Source of the DNA: Phoronis australis
Taxonomy: Eukaryota; Phoronida; Phoronidae
Reading direction: 5' to 3'
Assembly: GCA_002633005.1 (NCBI GenBank)
Contig: NMRA01000978.1
Coordinates: forward strand, 1-64,000
Length of the DNA stretch: 64,000 bases
Shown: positions 23,764 through 35,274 of the stretch, one piece after another
Position numbering within the stretch: the stretch's first letter is position 1
Layout: each line of letters opens with the position of its first letter
Notes under the pieces: generated by a model
The model's database searches: none
What the model saw: the letters and a program-made list of their open reading frames with translations, nothing else
What the model was told of the DNA's origin: nothing
Program-made: the position numbers and the translations under genes

Positions 23764-24114
23764 AGCGTAAGCCTATCTGATTTTGACTACGGAGTTTCAC
23801 TCGTCTGGCCGCCTTTGTCTCGGCACCTGCTGGATCTCAGCACTAGTCTAGCGGTACAGTTCCCAGGAATTGTTGTTTTTAAGGGGATTTTTATTATTTT
23901 TCATTTATTTAGACCTAATGGACATCGTTTTGTTTCGTAGAAAAGGTGCATTTTTTGTTATTTGTTTTCCCGTAGACTGGCGTTCAACTGATCTTCTCTC
24001 CGAAATTGAGAGATTCGATCGGCACAGGGAGGGGCACTTGATTACTGAACTCAAAGCCTTGTTCGAAAAAAATAAAGAGCTGAATTACTTTTTGATGAGA
24101 ACCTCTTGCTAGAG

Positions 24115-25390
24115 AGAGCTCATTTTGAGGTTGTTCTATTTAGATTTATGAAGCTTTAAAAATGAATTTGAATTATTTTTGTAAATAGCCATTTTTGTCA
24201 ATACACCACTGAGACTTGTCATCTTATGTAACCATGCCACAGCTTAGTAATCATGCTATGTTTAAAATTATCTAAAAGCTACCTTTATGCAATGAAAGTA
24301 CAAAAATGCGAAGTTCACCCGAAGGTTGGCCTAACTTAAATGTCTTAATGGTGCAATTACGGCCAATTTCCGCCCATTAATTTGACTTGGGCACAGCCCT
24401 AGATCTACCGGAGCTAACTGCTTGACTAGGATAGATGAGTGTGCACCTGAGCTATGAACCTGAGGTTTTAATCAAAACATTTCGTTATAAATTTAGAAAA
24501 GCGTAGACAGTGCTATCGACTCGACCTACTTTACTCGGAATCCCACTTGTTGTGACCTACTTTTCATTTAGCGGATTTTAGCAGACGACAGATAATTCCA
24601 CTTTAAGATACATACCCAGATTTACATGAACATAAGTGGCCTTGTCATTTGACAGGTGAAGTTGAACCCCCTGTGGGGCTCTTCGGATTTTCGCTGGCTC
24701 CGAAATACTTTTCCTCGAACACTTATTTTTTCATCATCGCCTTTACAAATTCCCACATAATGAACGTGCGATTCTCTGCTGAAAAGCATTCACCTGTTGT
24801 CTTTGTCGCGGCGTTTTCAAATAGTGCAAAAACACTCATCGATTCCACCAGGAACGTCGTTTAACAACAGTGTATTTGCCTATGACATCTTGTTTGTTTG
24901 TTTGTCGGGTGTTACCTGACTTTTCTCAAAGGGGCGGAGCTTGCGACAAGTCAATTGGTTAGGGAGATCATGCGGATCAAGAATGTAATTACATATTTGT
25001 GGCGATGTTTTCAGTCAAACCCCGGCCACTATGTCTGTCCAGTCGGCCTATCTAATCCGCTGTTCACCATTTTGTTTGTTTGGAAATAAAATTCGCCGTT
25101 TTATAGTTTGAGAAGAAACTTCTAGGAAAAACAATCCCATTAAGGTAATACTATTAATCTTTTCATGAAAATTTTTATTACGACAATAAACCCACGTTCC
25201 GTCCTTAATCGGATGTCGAGAAAAGATTTTGGTCTTGCAAACTGACAGTTGGTCATTGGTCGAGACGAATCATGTGACAAGACAGCTTGTATAGCTTACT
25301 TCAAGCTGATGAATAACGGGTTACCACTTCGTCCCTCGCCCAGGAATCACATCTGTTTTGATTAACGAACAACGGTAAGTGGGCTAAATC
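24115..25390. other. No gene recognised
   Basis: No domain, repeat or RNA gene recognised. Short ORFs at 24649 and 24898 look random. Confidence 0.4.
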
Positions 25391-26110
25391 AAAATTTTGG
25401 TTTTTCTCACCGAAGGGGCGTTATAGTCGTGTTAAGTCTAAAAGTATCATACAGCAACTATTTGTAATAGGCCAGGCGGCTTTAGGAGGTTCAGGACACG
25501 GTCAAAAACAGTCACCGACATGCCGTTTTTTTGGTGCTACACGGACACTTTTTTCGAAAGTCAATGACATTTCCCACCCCTTATGGAATCTAAGATCCTC
25601 CATGAAGAACCAGGGCCCGGTCTCTAATCTTTGTACTCGAAACGAACTCGAAACTATTTTTGGCAATTTCTCTGCTCCTTTTGTGCGAACTTAAGATAAT
25701 TGGTTATCGGACTGTGCTCGAATACATTATAGTTTATGCATAGGAGTTTCTAGTTCAAGTTCGCCCTTGAAGACTCTTATATTCGTGCTACAAACTCGAG
25801 TAAAAACTCGAAATTTCGAGTTCAAACTCGAACTTATTGCTTTAATATTGGGTTTACAAACTGTGAACTAAGGGCAATAAATTATNAAAATTTTGGTTTT
25901 TCTCACCGAAGGGGCGTTATAGTCGTGTTAAGTCTAAAAGTATCATACAGCAACTATTTGTAATAGGCCAGGCGGCTTTAGGAGGTTCAGGACACGGTCA
26001 AAAACAGTCACCGGCATGCCGTTTTTTTGGTGCTACACGGACACTTTTTTCGAAAGTCAATGACATTTCCCACCCCTTATGGAATCTAAGATCCTCCATG
26101 AAGAACCAGG
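25391..26110. repeat. 224-bp segment present twice, joined at an N
   Basis: Bases 25391-25614 recur at 25887-26110 with about one difference. The second copy begins right after the N at 25886. The first copy is followed by a family D element (25615-25885) and the second by unrelated sequence. This is the pattern expected if two haplotypes, one carrying the insertion, were placed end to end. Confidence 0.9.
25615..25885 (+). mobile_element. Inverted-repeat element, family D, copy 1 (cut by N)
   Basis: Starts GGCCCGGTCTCTAATCTTTG followed by TACTCGAAAC, and contains ACTCGAAATTTCGAGTTC. The stretch 25800-25885 is nearly identical to 34562-34651. The far end, seen in the 34-kb copy, is the inverse of this start (GATTGGAGACCGGGCCC), so the full element has long terminal inverted repeats. 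It is non-coding. Confidence 0.85.
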
Positions 26111-27650
26111 AGCGAGATTGTTTAGCAACTTTTCAATCACAGAAACCACTCACCCACATTCCTTTGATCGACACACTTCTTTAATCTAACATGACTCGGG
26201 CCTAGTTAAACAAACTGACGCGGATTTTGTAAACTCCGGTTAACTTTTAAAAATTTTCGTGACACATGCACTTGAATCACTTATTTATTCACTCGATTCA
26301 CTCTAAGCACAGGTCCATGCTTTCACGAGCGGTTCACGTTTTCCATTGAACGCTACAATAAAGAAAAACGAGGTCATGGTTGTGCACCAGAATCAAGAGG
26401 CTGGATGCGAGACTGCGGGCTAATCTCAGAAAATTTTCCTCGCCCATGTGTCTTTTTAAAGCCCCGGTCACTATGGTCAAGACTATTTGATCGACTCGAG
26501 CAATTTCTCTACGATTTGATAACAGCACTAACCACGGGATGGAAACTTCCACCCCACACCATTAGGCTCAGAAAACGCGTGTCCTGAGGACCAGTGCAGC
26601 TGGGGAATCTGCAACGAAAAAAAAAAATAAAAAAAAAATAACAGCCAACTAAGCGGCACACCCGTATCAAGTAGCCCTATTTGATATATACATATCTACC
26701 TACCTACCTAACCCTACGGGCAAAAAGGACTAAACTACACGTATTTGGGCTTAGCCGTAATGTCGGCAGTGACATGCACAACTGGTTTCCAAACCGGAGT
26801 AACCTTTATTTCATCACTGACTCGGTCACAGATATGACAGACCAAACCTTCTCAAAAAGTTTTCTGCCTACGCTGCTATCCATTACCCCAATACGTTGAC
26901 TACCTCTTCCCACAAAGGTAGTGCGCTGGGCCCGCCTTGGCAGCAAACCTGCTAATTAGACATTCGTTAAAAGAGCTCATTTTAGTAAAGTTGTTTTTTT
27001 AAATCAAAGATGTTTTTGTTTTCAAATAGTGCAAGACGCTTTGTGTCACGTTCCCACATCTTTAACTGATAAATAAAGAGACAAGAGACCGATCTTCTTC
27101 GATAGAGTGTGCCTGTACATGCCTGTATGCACGTGTGCCAACCGGTTTGAGCAGAAGACCAACAAGAGCACGTTAGTTTCTGCCATTCAAAGCACATTGA
27201 ACTCTTACTGAACTTTCAAAGATGAATATAGTTATATTTGGTGATACCGCATCCATTTCACCAATTGATACTGGTTGTGCTAGAATATTTTTGAAGAAAA
27301 CTAGAAGTAATATTTGTGGTGATCCCTCATTCGGCCAATGAACCAACTGAAGCGAACAGCAGTGTCAACTGAGGTTACTAAGCTTATGCACGCAGCCGAG
27401 CCAGACGAACGATATCAAATGACAAGGTCAGCACGGACAGCTAAAACACATGTCATCAAGCTAGGACCCAATTAAATCAAGCCTCGTCATCTCCTACAAC
27501 AGAACTAGGACACTACAGTGGTAAAAGCAAGTCGTGTCATTGCTTTTGTGAACCCGTAGCACCTAGAAAAGTAAAGCGCCAAAGGGTTTTTAAACGAACA
27601 CATTTCTGCGCGCCGAAGTGTGCTTGTTAAACGCACACTTTTCTTAATCA
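26111..27650. other. No gene recognised
   Basis: Contains an A-rich low-complexity stretch (26617-26640) and short ORFs without recognisable character. Nothing else identified. Confidence 0.4.
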
Positions 27651-27654
27651 ACTC

Positions 27655-27785
27655 GTAGATATAGATTGTCGCATGGCGAAGTCGTTATCCCCCGTAATCT
27701 AGAGCCCGAGTGGACTTTGAAGAATTACGTATCCACAAGGGCTTTAGATAATGGGGATAACGATTGAGAACATGTAATAATCCAT
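27655..27785. mobile_element. Foldback MITE, family A, copy 2
   Basis: Left arm AGATTGTCGCATGGCGAAGT followed by CGTTATCCCCC and AGAGCCCGAGTGGA. The right arm reads GGGCTTTAGATAATGGGGAT and ends near ACATGTAATAATCC, inverse to the left. Confidence 0.8.
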
Positions 27786-27816
27786 TTATACCACATACTG
27801 AACGATAAACATTGTA

Positions 27817-28233
27817 ATGAATCGATCTACCTTTCTCGACTCGCCTCGGCTTTGTAACTACTTTCTATGTCACACGCCCAGGGTCGGAGGACTTGGCCTT
27901 TTAAAGTCATTCTCTCAAACTGCCCATGTGTTTCCAGTATCCGAAAATACTTACCACATAAAATCTTATTTTCGACACCCTTTCTTTATATTCTTTTCGC
28001 CTTTCTTGCTAAAAGCGACTTTTGACCAGTATTTGACCCTTCTCTCTGAGCGTATGATTACCGGTTGTCATCGGTTATTTCCGTACCCACATTTCAGGCT
28101 CATCAGTTCAGGAACTTGTCCTGAAAGCCGTCATTTTTTCCTAGTAACTGAATGTGCTATCGCTTGCTCGAAAATTCTTCATTATTTTGTTTTGTTAGTA
28201 ATATCTCGTGATTCGTTTGTAGTGTATTTATAG
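27817..28233 (+). CDS. Unrecognised ORF, 138 codons
   Basis: One of the longest Met-initiated ORFs in the window that does not depend on Ns or simple repeats. It begins MNRSTFLDSPRLCNYFLCHT and is rich in Phe, Ser, His and Leu, with no identifiable domain, signal peptide or repeat. In AT-rich non-coding DNA an ORF of this size can arise by chance, and the composition (high Phe/His, few acidic residues) argues for that. No splice or promoter signal stands out. Confidence 0.15.
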   Translation: MNRSTFLDSPRLCNYFLCHTPRVGGLGLLKSFSQTAHVFPVSENTYHIKSYFRHPFFIFFSPFLLKATFDQYLTLLSERMITGCHRLFPYPHFRLISSGTCPESRHFFLVTECAIACSKILHYFVLLVISRDSFVVYL

Positions 28234-28239
28234 TTTGTA

Positions 28240-29790
28240 GTTAGTGGTCGTTGATCGTTTTTTGGAATGTTACGCGTACTTAGTATGTTAAAAGAGCATT
28301 GGTGTTTAGTTCCTTACGTACATTGTAGGCCGGTCGAACCTATTTTTTTTCGGTTTTATTTTTTTCTCGTTTTGAAAAAGTACTTTGCTATCATAAAAAG
28401 GTAGTGCATTCTACTCAGTAAAAATCGAAAAAGTATCAAAATCGGGGCAAGCAGTGTAAAGTTATTGCAAGTTTTGTGGCGAAATTTGGGTCACTTTATT
28501 TGGATCGCGTCGGCCATATTGGAGGACAGCGGGATAAGTTACGAGTTTAAAATTTTGTGTAAATTGTTTTCGCCAACAAATTACGGTGAAATTTAGTTAG
28601 ACATATCTTTACTTAATATTCTGCCCGATTTAACAGTGTTCACCAAATTTCAGCCTCGCAGTTGTTACCTATTAAGTGATAAATGTGCTCACAATTCCCG
28701 TTGGACTTCGTCTCATTTCTGGCGGCCCCGACAACATGGCGACTTTTGCTGAACTGAAAGGCATGTTCAATCGGCTACTTTGCAATTTGTGAAGATTTAA
28801 CGTTGATACATTTTGACAAACGTTGCTACAAAAAAGAAACTTTGTTCAATATTCGTGTTTTTTGTGCAAAAATATAAGATATATTCGAATTATTTTACTG
28901 TAAATTTCCCATTCAGGTGATCTTACACTAAGCTAAAAAAATAGTTGAAATAATTTTGAAATGGTTTTGTGTTTGAGTGTCAACTGCTGTTCAAGACTTG
29001 ATTCGGTGTCACAAAATGATTCATACTTTTCTAAATTTTAAGTCTCAATTGCTTTCAAGTCATGTTTTGTAACTTATTGCTTCTTAATTCATATTATCAA
29101 GTCAACAATATGAATAATCGTAATTTGAGAAATCAGCTATGTTGGATTGTGAGGCTTCAAGCCTCTAATTTTTGTTCCTTGCAACTTCATATCTTTTTTT
29201 AAATGATGCTTGTCAAATTCTGGTATAAGGGACCGGCACCATGGTAATAGTTACATGTATGTCCACTTTCATATCATGGAAACTGTTGCTGTTGAATAGT
29301 GTTTGTAATGATAAATGTTGTAAAGTATTGTGCATTTTAAGTTACTTACTATGTCAAAAGTTTGAATCATTTTGGGTTAATGAATAAAAAATGATAACAT
29401 GTTGTATTGGACTTGTCATACACTGTACTTATGTGCTCGAACGAGCCCCCTTTTTGGAGAACTGGAAAGAGGTCTGCCTCAGTCACAGAAGCACGAATTC
29501 CGAAAAAAGTAGAAAATGAGACAATATTCCACTAGAAGACAGGAAGTACCAAAATTTATAGTCTGCAATTCATAGCTCTGAACATACCCACTGAATCTTA
29601 TAGTAAAAGATAGATATTCCCAAAAATTCCAACCCCCCCCCATTATTTTAGGCTTGGTGCGCTCATACAAAGTCTGGGAAAATCTCTATTGAAAGCCAAC
29701 AACTTTGCACAGTTCGCCAGAAGTACCCAAGTTCTAAATAAACCTCGTTTGAGCGAGCGCTGTGGCCAGCGACCAGTTAGCCCTTACAAA
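28240..29790. other. No gene recognised
   Basis: AT-rich sequence with phrases typical of dispersed repeats (for example GCGTCGGCCATATTGGAGGA near 28507), but without a second copy in the window. Confidence 0.4.
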
Positions 29791-29796
29791 AACGAA

Positions 29797-30235
29797 CTTA
29801 AGTTTTTCGCTGAAAACTTAAGTTTTTGGCAAATAACTTAAGTTTTAGAGGAAAAACTTAAGTTCTTCTGAAAAACTTAAGCTTTTAAAAGAAACTTAAG
29901 TTTTTAAAACTTAAGATTTTCGCCAAAAACTTAAGTTTTTCAGCACAATGTTAAGTTTTTCAGAAAACTTAAGTTTTTCAGAAAACTTAAGTTTTTTCAA
30001 GTGTAAAACTTAAGTTTTCACAAATAAACTTAAGTTTCAAGTAATAACTTAAGTTTTCATGAAAACTTAAGTTTTTTGTACTAACAAAACTTAAGTTTTT
30101 CTGATAACTTAAGTTTATCGCAAAACTTAGTTTTTGTAATTTTAAAAACTTAAGTTTTCTTGACTTCTTAAGTTTTTCAGAAAACCGGATTTTTTCATTT
30201 GTGGAAAACTTGAATTTTCTAAAAACTTTAAGGTT
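29797..30235. repeat. Array of about 20 AACTTAAGTT palindromes, spacing near 20 bp
   Basis: I count 18 exact CTTAAG hexamers, at 29797, 29817, 29837, 29857, 29876, 29895, 29910, 29930, 29968, 29986, 30009, 30029, 30048, 30066, 30090, 30108, 30149 and 30167. Decayed ones fall in register near 29950 and 30126, with weaker ones at 30209 and 30226. Most sit in AAAACTTAAGTTTT. Spacing is 15-24 bp, mostly 18-20. The sequence between the palindromes is A/T-rich and not conserved. It encodes nothing. Confidence 0.95.
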
Positions 30236-30927
30236 TCTATGTGATGAAAATTTACGTTTTCAAGTTTTTAAAATTTGAATATTGTGAGATCTGTTTAATT
30301 TTTGGTTCGAAATTTTTCCCATTATTTTCCAACAAAAAATTATTGTTTGCTCATGCAAAACCCATCATCTCAAAAAAAATGTTGCCCGAATGTTTCCTTA
30401 GCATTTATATAGATACAAATACCATAAAACGACGAACGTTTAACCTGGTCAGTACAGAATTAGTGCAGTTATGTAATCATTACGGCACGTCTTTGTGAAT
30501 TTAAATGTAGACGAACATCCGGTGACCAACAACAGTAAGAATGCACCCAATGTTAATCCCCTGAGACACTGACCTGGTCAGTACAATGTAATCAATTGAT
30601 TTCATGCAATTCTTAAAAAAAACGTAGTTATTGTGCAAGTTTCCTTTGTGTTGAGTTGTATTCGTAAGGCAGTTTCCACCGGAAGTCAATAGTTTGAATT
30701 TTATAACCGACAGTCAACTTCGAAGAAAAAGTCGTGTGTTGGCTAGCCTGCGACAATGAAGTTTATATTANAATGGCGGTGGTTCTTCGGGTGCGAATTG
30801 TGAGTGTCGCGTTCATTTAAACTTTTTTCGAGTACGGATTGTGTATTAGTTATGGGGTAAGTACTTGATGAATCCTTATAACATCCTCTAACCATGTAAT
30901 AAGGGTTAGCAACGTGTGAGAGAATGA

Positions 30928-31115
30928 CTTTAAACTATTTTCCGAAAGTTTGGTGATCGAACCAGCTAACGACGTCGAGTCGACATTGACCTACCTTTTG
31001 AACTTTTTATGCTAGAGGTCACTGTTGAAGTAGTGCGGGAAGTGAATACGGAAAACGTTATTACATGGCCGCATTTCCCTCGACAGATTTAACGCGTATG
31101 GGATAAAACAGTTAA
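30928..31115 (+). repeat. Dispersed repeat, family F, copy 1
   Basis: Matches the inverse of 39900-40105 over about 170 bp, including CTAACGACGTCGAGTCGACA and CTGTTGAAGTAGTGCGGGAA. It represents the first part of the ORF found in the other copy but is interrupted by a stop after the start region. An N at 30771 lies just upstream. Confidence 0.75.
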
Positions 31116-31493
31116 ATGCAACGCGTCTGTTTTGGCATGCCTATTTTTTCCGAAAACATGTAACAAATACGTTATGTCCAAGATTACGCCAGTCTTTTAT
31201 GCTTTTTTCACTTGTGAATGGAAGGTGCCCCCTGTACTATTTCTCGTCCCCCACACTATTTGGAGGGCTCCGCCGCCCCTGATACGTAGCGCTGTTTTCG
31301 GCGCTTGCCAGTATTTATGCCAGTATTAAATATGTATTGTCTCATTAAATTGGGAACATGCAAATCATGTGCTAATTTACAAACAAACCCGGATTCTCTA
31401 CTTCTCATCCGAGAACCAGTTCCCATTACAATCTCGCGAAAGTCTCTTTTTGCTAGACTATTTTTATGTAAATAAGTACGATAATATCTCATC

Positions 31494-31799
31494 GTGGCAG
31501 ACGAGGACCCGATGCCGGACAAGAGGACAAAGAAGGGATATAATTTAGTGTATTTTGAACCTCACGTCTTTCGTGCATGGCGCAACTCAGATTCCGACTG
31601 CAGCTGCAAAGACAGTGAACTGGCGTTATATTTGACAACACTTCTAGTCCTCATTTCTCAGGAATACACGGGAATCCCAGGGAAATCCCGACATCATTGT
31701 CGTTACCCTAATGAAACAAGACACAGTTTTTATTGTTTGTATATTTCACTATCAAATAACGATTGCGTAATATGTGGAATCACTGTATATAAAAAATAA
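31494..31799 (+). CDS. Unrecognised ORF, 101 codons
   Basis: The listed start is not ATG (GTG); it reads ADEDPMPDKRTKKGYNLVYF after the first residue, then HVFRAWRN and a cysteine-containing stretch. The charged N-terminus looks protein-like, but no domain is recognised. The last few codons run into the SINE that begins at 31785, so the true end is elsewhere or the ORF is a relic. It may be a 5' exon. Confidence 0.2.
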   Translation: MADEDPMPDKRTKKGYNLVYFEPHVFRAWRNSDSDCSCKDSELALYLTTLLVLISQEYTGIPGKSRHHCRYPNETRHSFYCLYISLSNNDCVICGITVYKK

Positions 31800-32031
31800 T
31801 TGCAGGCGGTGTGATACACGATGTACCTGACGTGCGCAGGTGGGCCCATTGTACTGATCACCTGGAATCATTTTTATGCTTGATTAATATATGGTTAAAG
31901 CCGAGCTGAGGAACTAGTGACCTGACTCAAGGGTTTAGCAGTGTGACCCTGTGGGAATCGAACCCACGACCTTGAGTAAAAAAGCGGGCACCTATCACAC
32001 TAGGACACACTGCCTACTCTGTGGAATCACT
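31773..32031 (-). mobile_element. tRNA-derived SINE with 12-bp target-site duplication
   Basis: The element (31785-32019) is flanked by TGTGGAATCACT at 31773-31784 and 32020-32031. Read on the minus strand it opens with a tRNA-like head containing CCTAGTGTGATAGGTGCC (A-box region) and GTGGGTTCGATTCCCAC, a perfect 5-bp T-stem with the B-box GTTCGATTCCC. A body of about 140 bp with no tRNA likeness follows, and the 3' end is A/T-rich (AATTATTTTTTATATAC). The anticodon arm is poorly formed, so it is not a functional tRNA gene. Head, body, tail and target duplication together define a full-length SINE. Transcription would be by RNA polymerase III from the internal boxes. Confidence 0.85.
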
Positions 32032-32154
32032 AGGGTTTTTATCTTTATAAATGTATCGTTTGTGGTGCGTTCTCAAGTTATATACTAATCGTTTCTTTTC
32101 CTGATTATACTTGTACACACAGTTCTGCAGGAAATTTACGTATTCACGGTTTTA

Positions 32155-32532
32155 ATGGGACATAGCGTCTTAAACAGAGAAAACAAAACGAAAATCGCAC
32201 TGTACTGCGTCTATGTGCGTCTATTCTCGATTGTACCTCAAATTATGGCACGCAACGCTACACTGAAAATTAAAAAGGTGGTGCACTGCATCTACGAGCG
32301 TCTACTCACCGTTGCTGCACCTCAAGTTACTGTACGTAAACGCTACATTAAAATGAAAAAAACGGTGCACTGCCTTTATGTGCGTCTACTGTTTTCCTCT
32401 ATTGTTATTAAACTACAATCCTTTTTGAACACAGTTTCGTACCTTGGCCGAAATCAGAAAATCGTCGTTTATTCTCGTCTATTTCCTTTACGTGTAGGTC
32501 TAAGGCCTACACTTCAGACAATTGGAAACTGA
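32155..32532 (+). CDS. ORF of 125 codons with in-frame 27-28-residue repeats
   Basis: DNA units of 81 and 84 bp start near 32204, 32285 and 32369, so the repetition is in frame. The repeated peptide core is LYCVYVRLFSIV, then VHCIYERLLTVA, then VHCLYVRLLFSS, separated by basic linkers such as ARNATLKIKKV and VRKRYIKMKKT. The start ATG is at 32155. The peptide is basic and rich in Val/Leu/Tyr, with no domain known to me. It could be a real repetitive protein, or a minisatellite whose unit length happens to be a multiple of three; no promoter or splice evidence decides. Confidence 0.25.
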   Translation: MGHSVLNRENKTKIALYCVYVRLFSIVPQIMARNATLKIKKVVHCIYERLLTVAAPQVTVRKRYIKMKKTVHCLYVRLLFSSIVIKLQSFLNTVSYLGRNQKIVVYSRLFPLRVGLRPTLQTIGN

Positions 32533-33109
32533 AAAATCTGGAATTTAGAGTGCAAGAGCATTTGGATTCTTGTCTGATCTCTTGTACCAGAGTTGTCGTG
32601 TACAAAAAGGCCATATTTTTGTAATTTTTGTCGTCTCAATTTTCCAGTAGTTGTAGCAAAGCAAAAAGACATGACCTTGCTTGTGCTTTCTATATGTTAA
32701 ACCTTTCTTCAGGTGTCTTGACACAGGGTGCAAACAATGGCTGTCATTAACCCAGACTAGTGACAACGTCAAAATCAGCCACTGAAACTGTTTGACCGTC
32801 AATCAATTCAGGAACGATTCTAGGATGACGGCCATGTTGACTTGTCCTTGAAAATGGGTTGATACCAACTAAGTGTAAAATCATTGTTATTTGATTGTTT
32901 TTGATTCAAAATTTGGCATTTTTATAAACTTTTGGGTGCCTGTTTTCCAAGGTTTAAGCCACTAAATTTTATCACCACCATTTTCTCTCACCTTTTCAGC
33001 AAAAGAGTCCGGCTTGATTATCGACTTGAGAACATAACACTTGTAACACGCGGCTACCGGGGATTTCCGATAGGCCGCCTATCGTCACAAAATGCCTATG
33101 GACGCTTTT

Positions 33110-34010
33110 TCGGAAGAAGAGGAGGAAATAACGTGCGTCCGTTTTGTGGCGTCCGCCTCTAATCTGCCAAACCAATCGAAGGATCATAATGAAATGTGTT
33201 CCCGATGTGAAGCAGGCGCGACTGACATTGACTTTCGGACGGGTCCAACTGAAGTGTTGGTCCTTGTGGCGATTTTGTTTTTTGTGTCTGTGGTAAAATC
33301 TTTACAAACCTTTGAAGGAGCTTTGTGAAATTTAGAAAGAGGTGTACCTATAGAGCCGAGTGTCGAACTGATCCAAATACCACAGTGCCCCTTAATGTTT
33401 TTACGTTTGCCTCTGTATCTTCGGGGGTTCGTTATTGTGTTTTCATGAAAATTACCAATTAGGTTTCTGTAAAGGAGACGGCCTTCGCAAATTCTGACAA
33501 ATTTGATGCTTTCTGCGCCATCTGGTGGTCATTTAAAATCTTGCATACGTTTTTGACGTCCACCTCTCTGTCTGTCAAACCACTGAATGGATCATTATGC
33601 AAACTGACGATTGCGGCTGACGTTGATTTCCTGATGATTTAGACTACTCTGGCGCCACCAGGGGCAATTTTGTTTATGCGTCTAGTGGTGTGTCTCATTA
33701 GCTGTCTGGAGGATCTTGGCAAAATTTGGCGGATATGGTCCTATGGAGGCAGCAACAGACGACGAGGATTTTCAGACCAATCGGACTATAACTGTGTCAA
33801 ATTTATTTTTATGTTTTCCTCTATATCTGTGGAGTTCCTTGGCATATTTTCATGAAATTTGGCTAATAGTTGTGTTAGAGAGACGACGCCACCTTCCCAT
33901 TTCGGATAGGTTTGGCCTATTCTGTGCCATCTAATGGCCATTTTCATGATTCTAAAATCACCCGTAGAAGCACACTGTTTTCGGTGCTGTCGTGGGCGCA
34001 TTTCAACCCT
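33110..34010. repeat. Second CTAGTGG-type array
   Basis: Diverged units of the 17-18.9 kb array: GCGCCATCTGGTGGTCATTT (33515), GGCGCCACCAGGGGCAATTT (33652) and GTGCCATCTAATGGCCATTT (33927). The linking phrases (GTTTGCCTCTGTATCT, TTTTCATGAAATTTGGC) also match. It ends with TTCGGTGCTGTCGTGGGCGC and ATTTCAAC, the same terminus as the other arrays. Confidence 0.8.
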
Positions 34011-34103
34011 CCGCGTTTCTCTTGTTCAATGTCAAATTGAAAATAGAAATATGAAATATGAGATGCAGTATGAAATCAAAATTTCACTTGAAAATAGAAT
34101 CTT

Positions 34104-34526
34104 GAGTCCCGTTTAGACATCAACTTTTGGCCCTGCGCAACTGACACGGATCAAATTGACACATTTCAAGCGGCCGTTTACACACACAACTCACTAACTG
34201 TGGCAAGACGGAAATTGCAGGCTGGAAAAACTGGATCGCACATGCGCAGGTTTACAAATGACGAGAGTTGCAGAGAAAAAGAACCCGTACGTAGGTCATT
34301 AGGCAAGCGCAGTAGAGATGATCCTTTCCGCCTTGCCCCAGTTTAGACACATAATTAACACGGCGTAAGATGTTCGAGCGCAAATTGCTCTACCTACCAA
34401 ACAGGTGTCAAAATTTGTCGCAGCGGTGTCAATTTGCTCCGTGTCAGTCCCGTTTACACAATGCAACAACTCGTTCCGTGTCAGCTGATCCGTGTCAACT
34501 TTTAAAGTGTAAACGGCATTTTTAAT
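34104..34526. mobile_element. Inverted-repeat non-autonomous element
   Basis: The left end, GTCCCGTTTAGACATCAACT with ACTGACACGGATCAAATTGA, is roughly the inverse of the right end, GTGTCAGCTGATCCGTGTCA and ACTTTTAAAGTGTAAACGGC. The motif CCGTTTACACA recurs inside (34180 and 34450). There is no coding region. The family is unknown. Confidence 0.65.
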
Positions 34527-34556
34527 TCTGAGTCAATACTCCATATTTCAAAGAAA

Positions 34557-34773
34557 CAAACTCGAGTCAAAACTCGAAATTTCGAGTTCAAACTCGAACT
34601 TATTGCTTTAATATTGGGTTTACAAACTGTGAACTAAGGGCAATAAATTATCTACGTAAGTTATTGTATACTCAAGCATGGAATTATCTTGAGTTCGCCC
34701 AAAAGTAGAGTAGAAAATGCCAAACCTAATTTCGAGTTCCATTTCGAGTAAAAAGATTGGAGACCGGGCCCTG
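34557..34773 (-). mobile_element. Inverted-repeat element, family D, copy 2
   Basis: Ends GATTGGAGACCGGGCCC, the inverse of the start of the copies at 25615 and 53205. The stretch 34562-34651 is nearly identical to 25800-25885. The left terminal arm is missing, so this copy is truncated. Confidence 0.85.
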
Positions 34774-34774
34774 G

Positions 34775-35274
34775 TGTAGTTCGTGACGTCATATCCGGTT
34801 TGGGCCAATATGGCGGCGCCCATGTTATTTGAGATTGAGGATATTAAACGTAAACTAGCCTTATACAAAGTGAGTTTGTTACTGAGGTTTTTGAGAAGTT
34901 AGATAGATGCTTTGTATATTGAAAGGCAAGTTTCTTAAAAGTGTAAATAACATGCCCTGATCGTATCCTATGCCAGACCTTTCTCGGTAAATGTCTTGGA
35001 GAGCAATGCTTTCTAGACAAATGATCAGCTCTCCTCTTGACGTTATTCAAGCAACAAAACGACCAGTGTTGCACAAATATGAAATTTTCCGTACTCGACT
35101 CTCTCGGTGGACCGTGAGAGAACGCACGTCGTGTATATCTCCAGAAAATGACTACGAGACTGTCCTTTGATTTAATACCAAATCCGCCATGTAGTGTATA
35201 CTATTATCAAATTCGGTGAAATGATGAATTATTTTCACCGACGGCACGCTACAAACGCTTTGTGTAACTCAAGT
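34775..35274. other. No gene recognised
   Basis: Contains a CpG-bearing phrase GCCAATATGGCGGCGCCCAT at 34804, of the kind seen at promoters or in dispersed repeats, but no ORF that I can support follows on either strand. Confidence 0.35.

Noticed and set aside
27817-28233. Real protein-coding gene of 138 codons
   Set aside because: No domain, biased composition and no gene signals; listed only with low confidence.
29797-30235. CRISPR array
   Set aside because: The repeat unit is only about 10 bp and palindromic, spacers are A/T-rich and not unique in character, and the DNA is eukaryotic.
31940-32019. Functional tRNA gene
   Set aside because: The T-arm is perfect but the anticodon arm and acceptor stem are defective, and the sequence is part of a SINE with target duplications.
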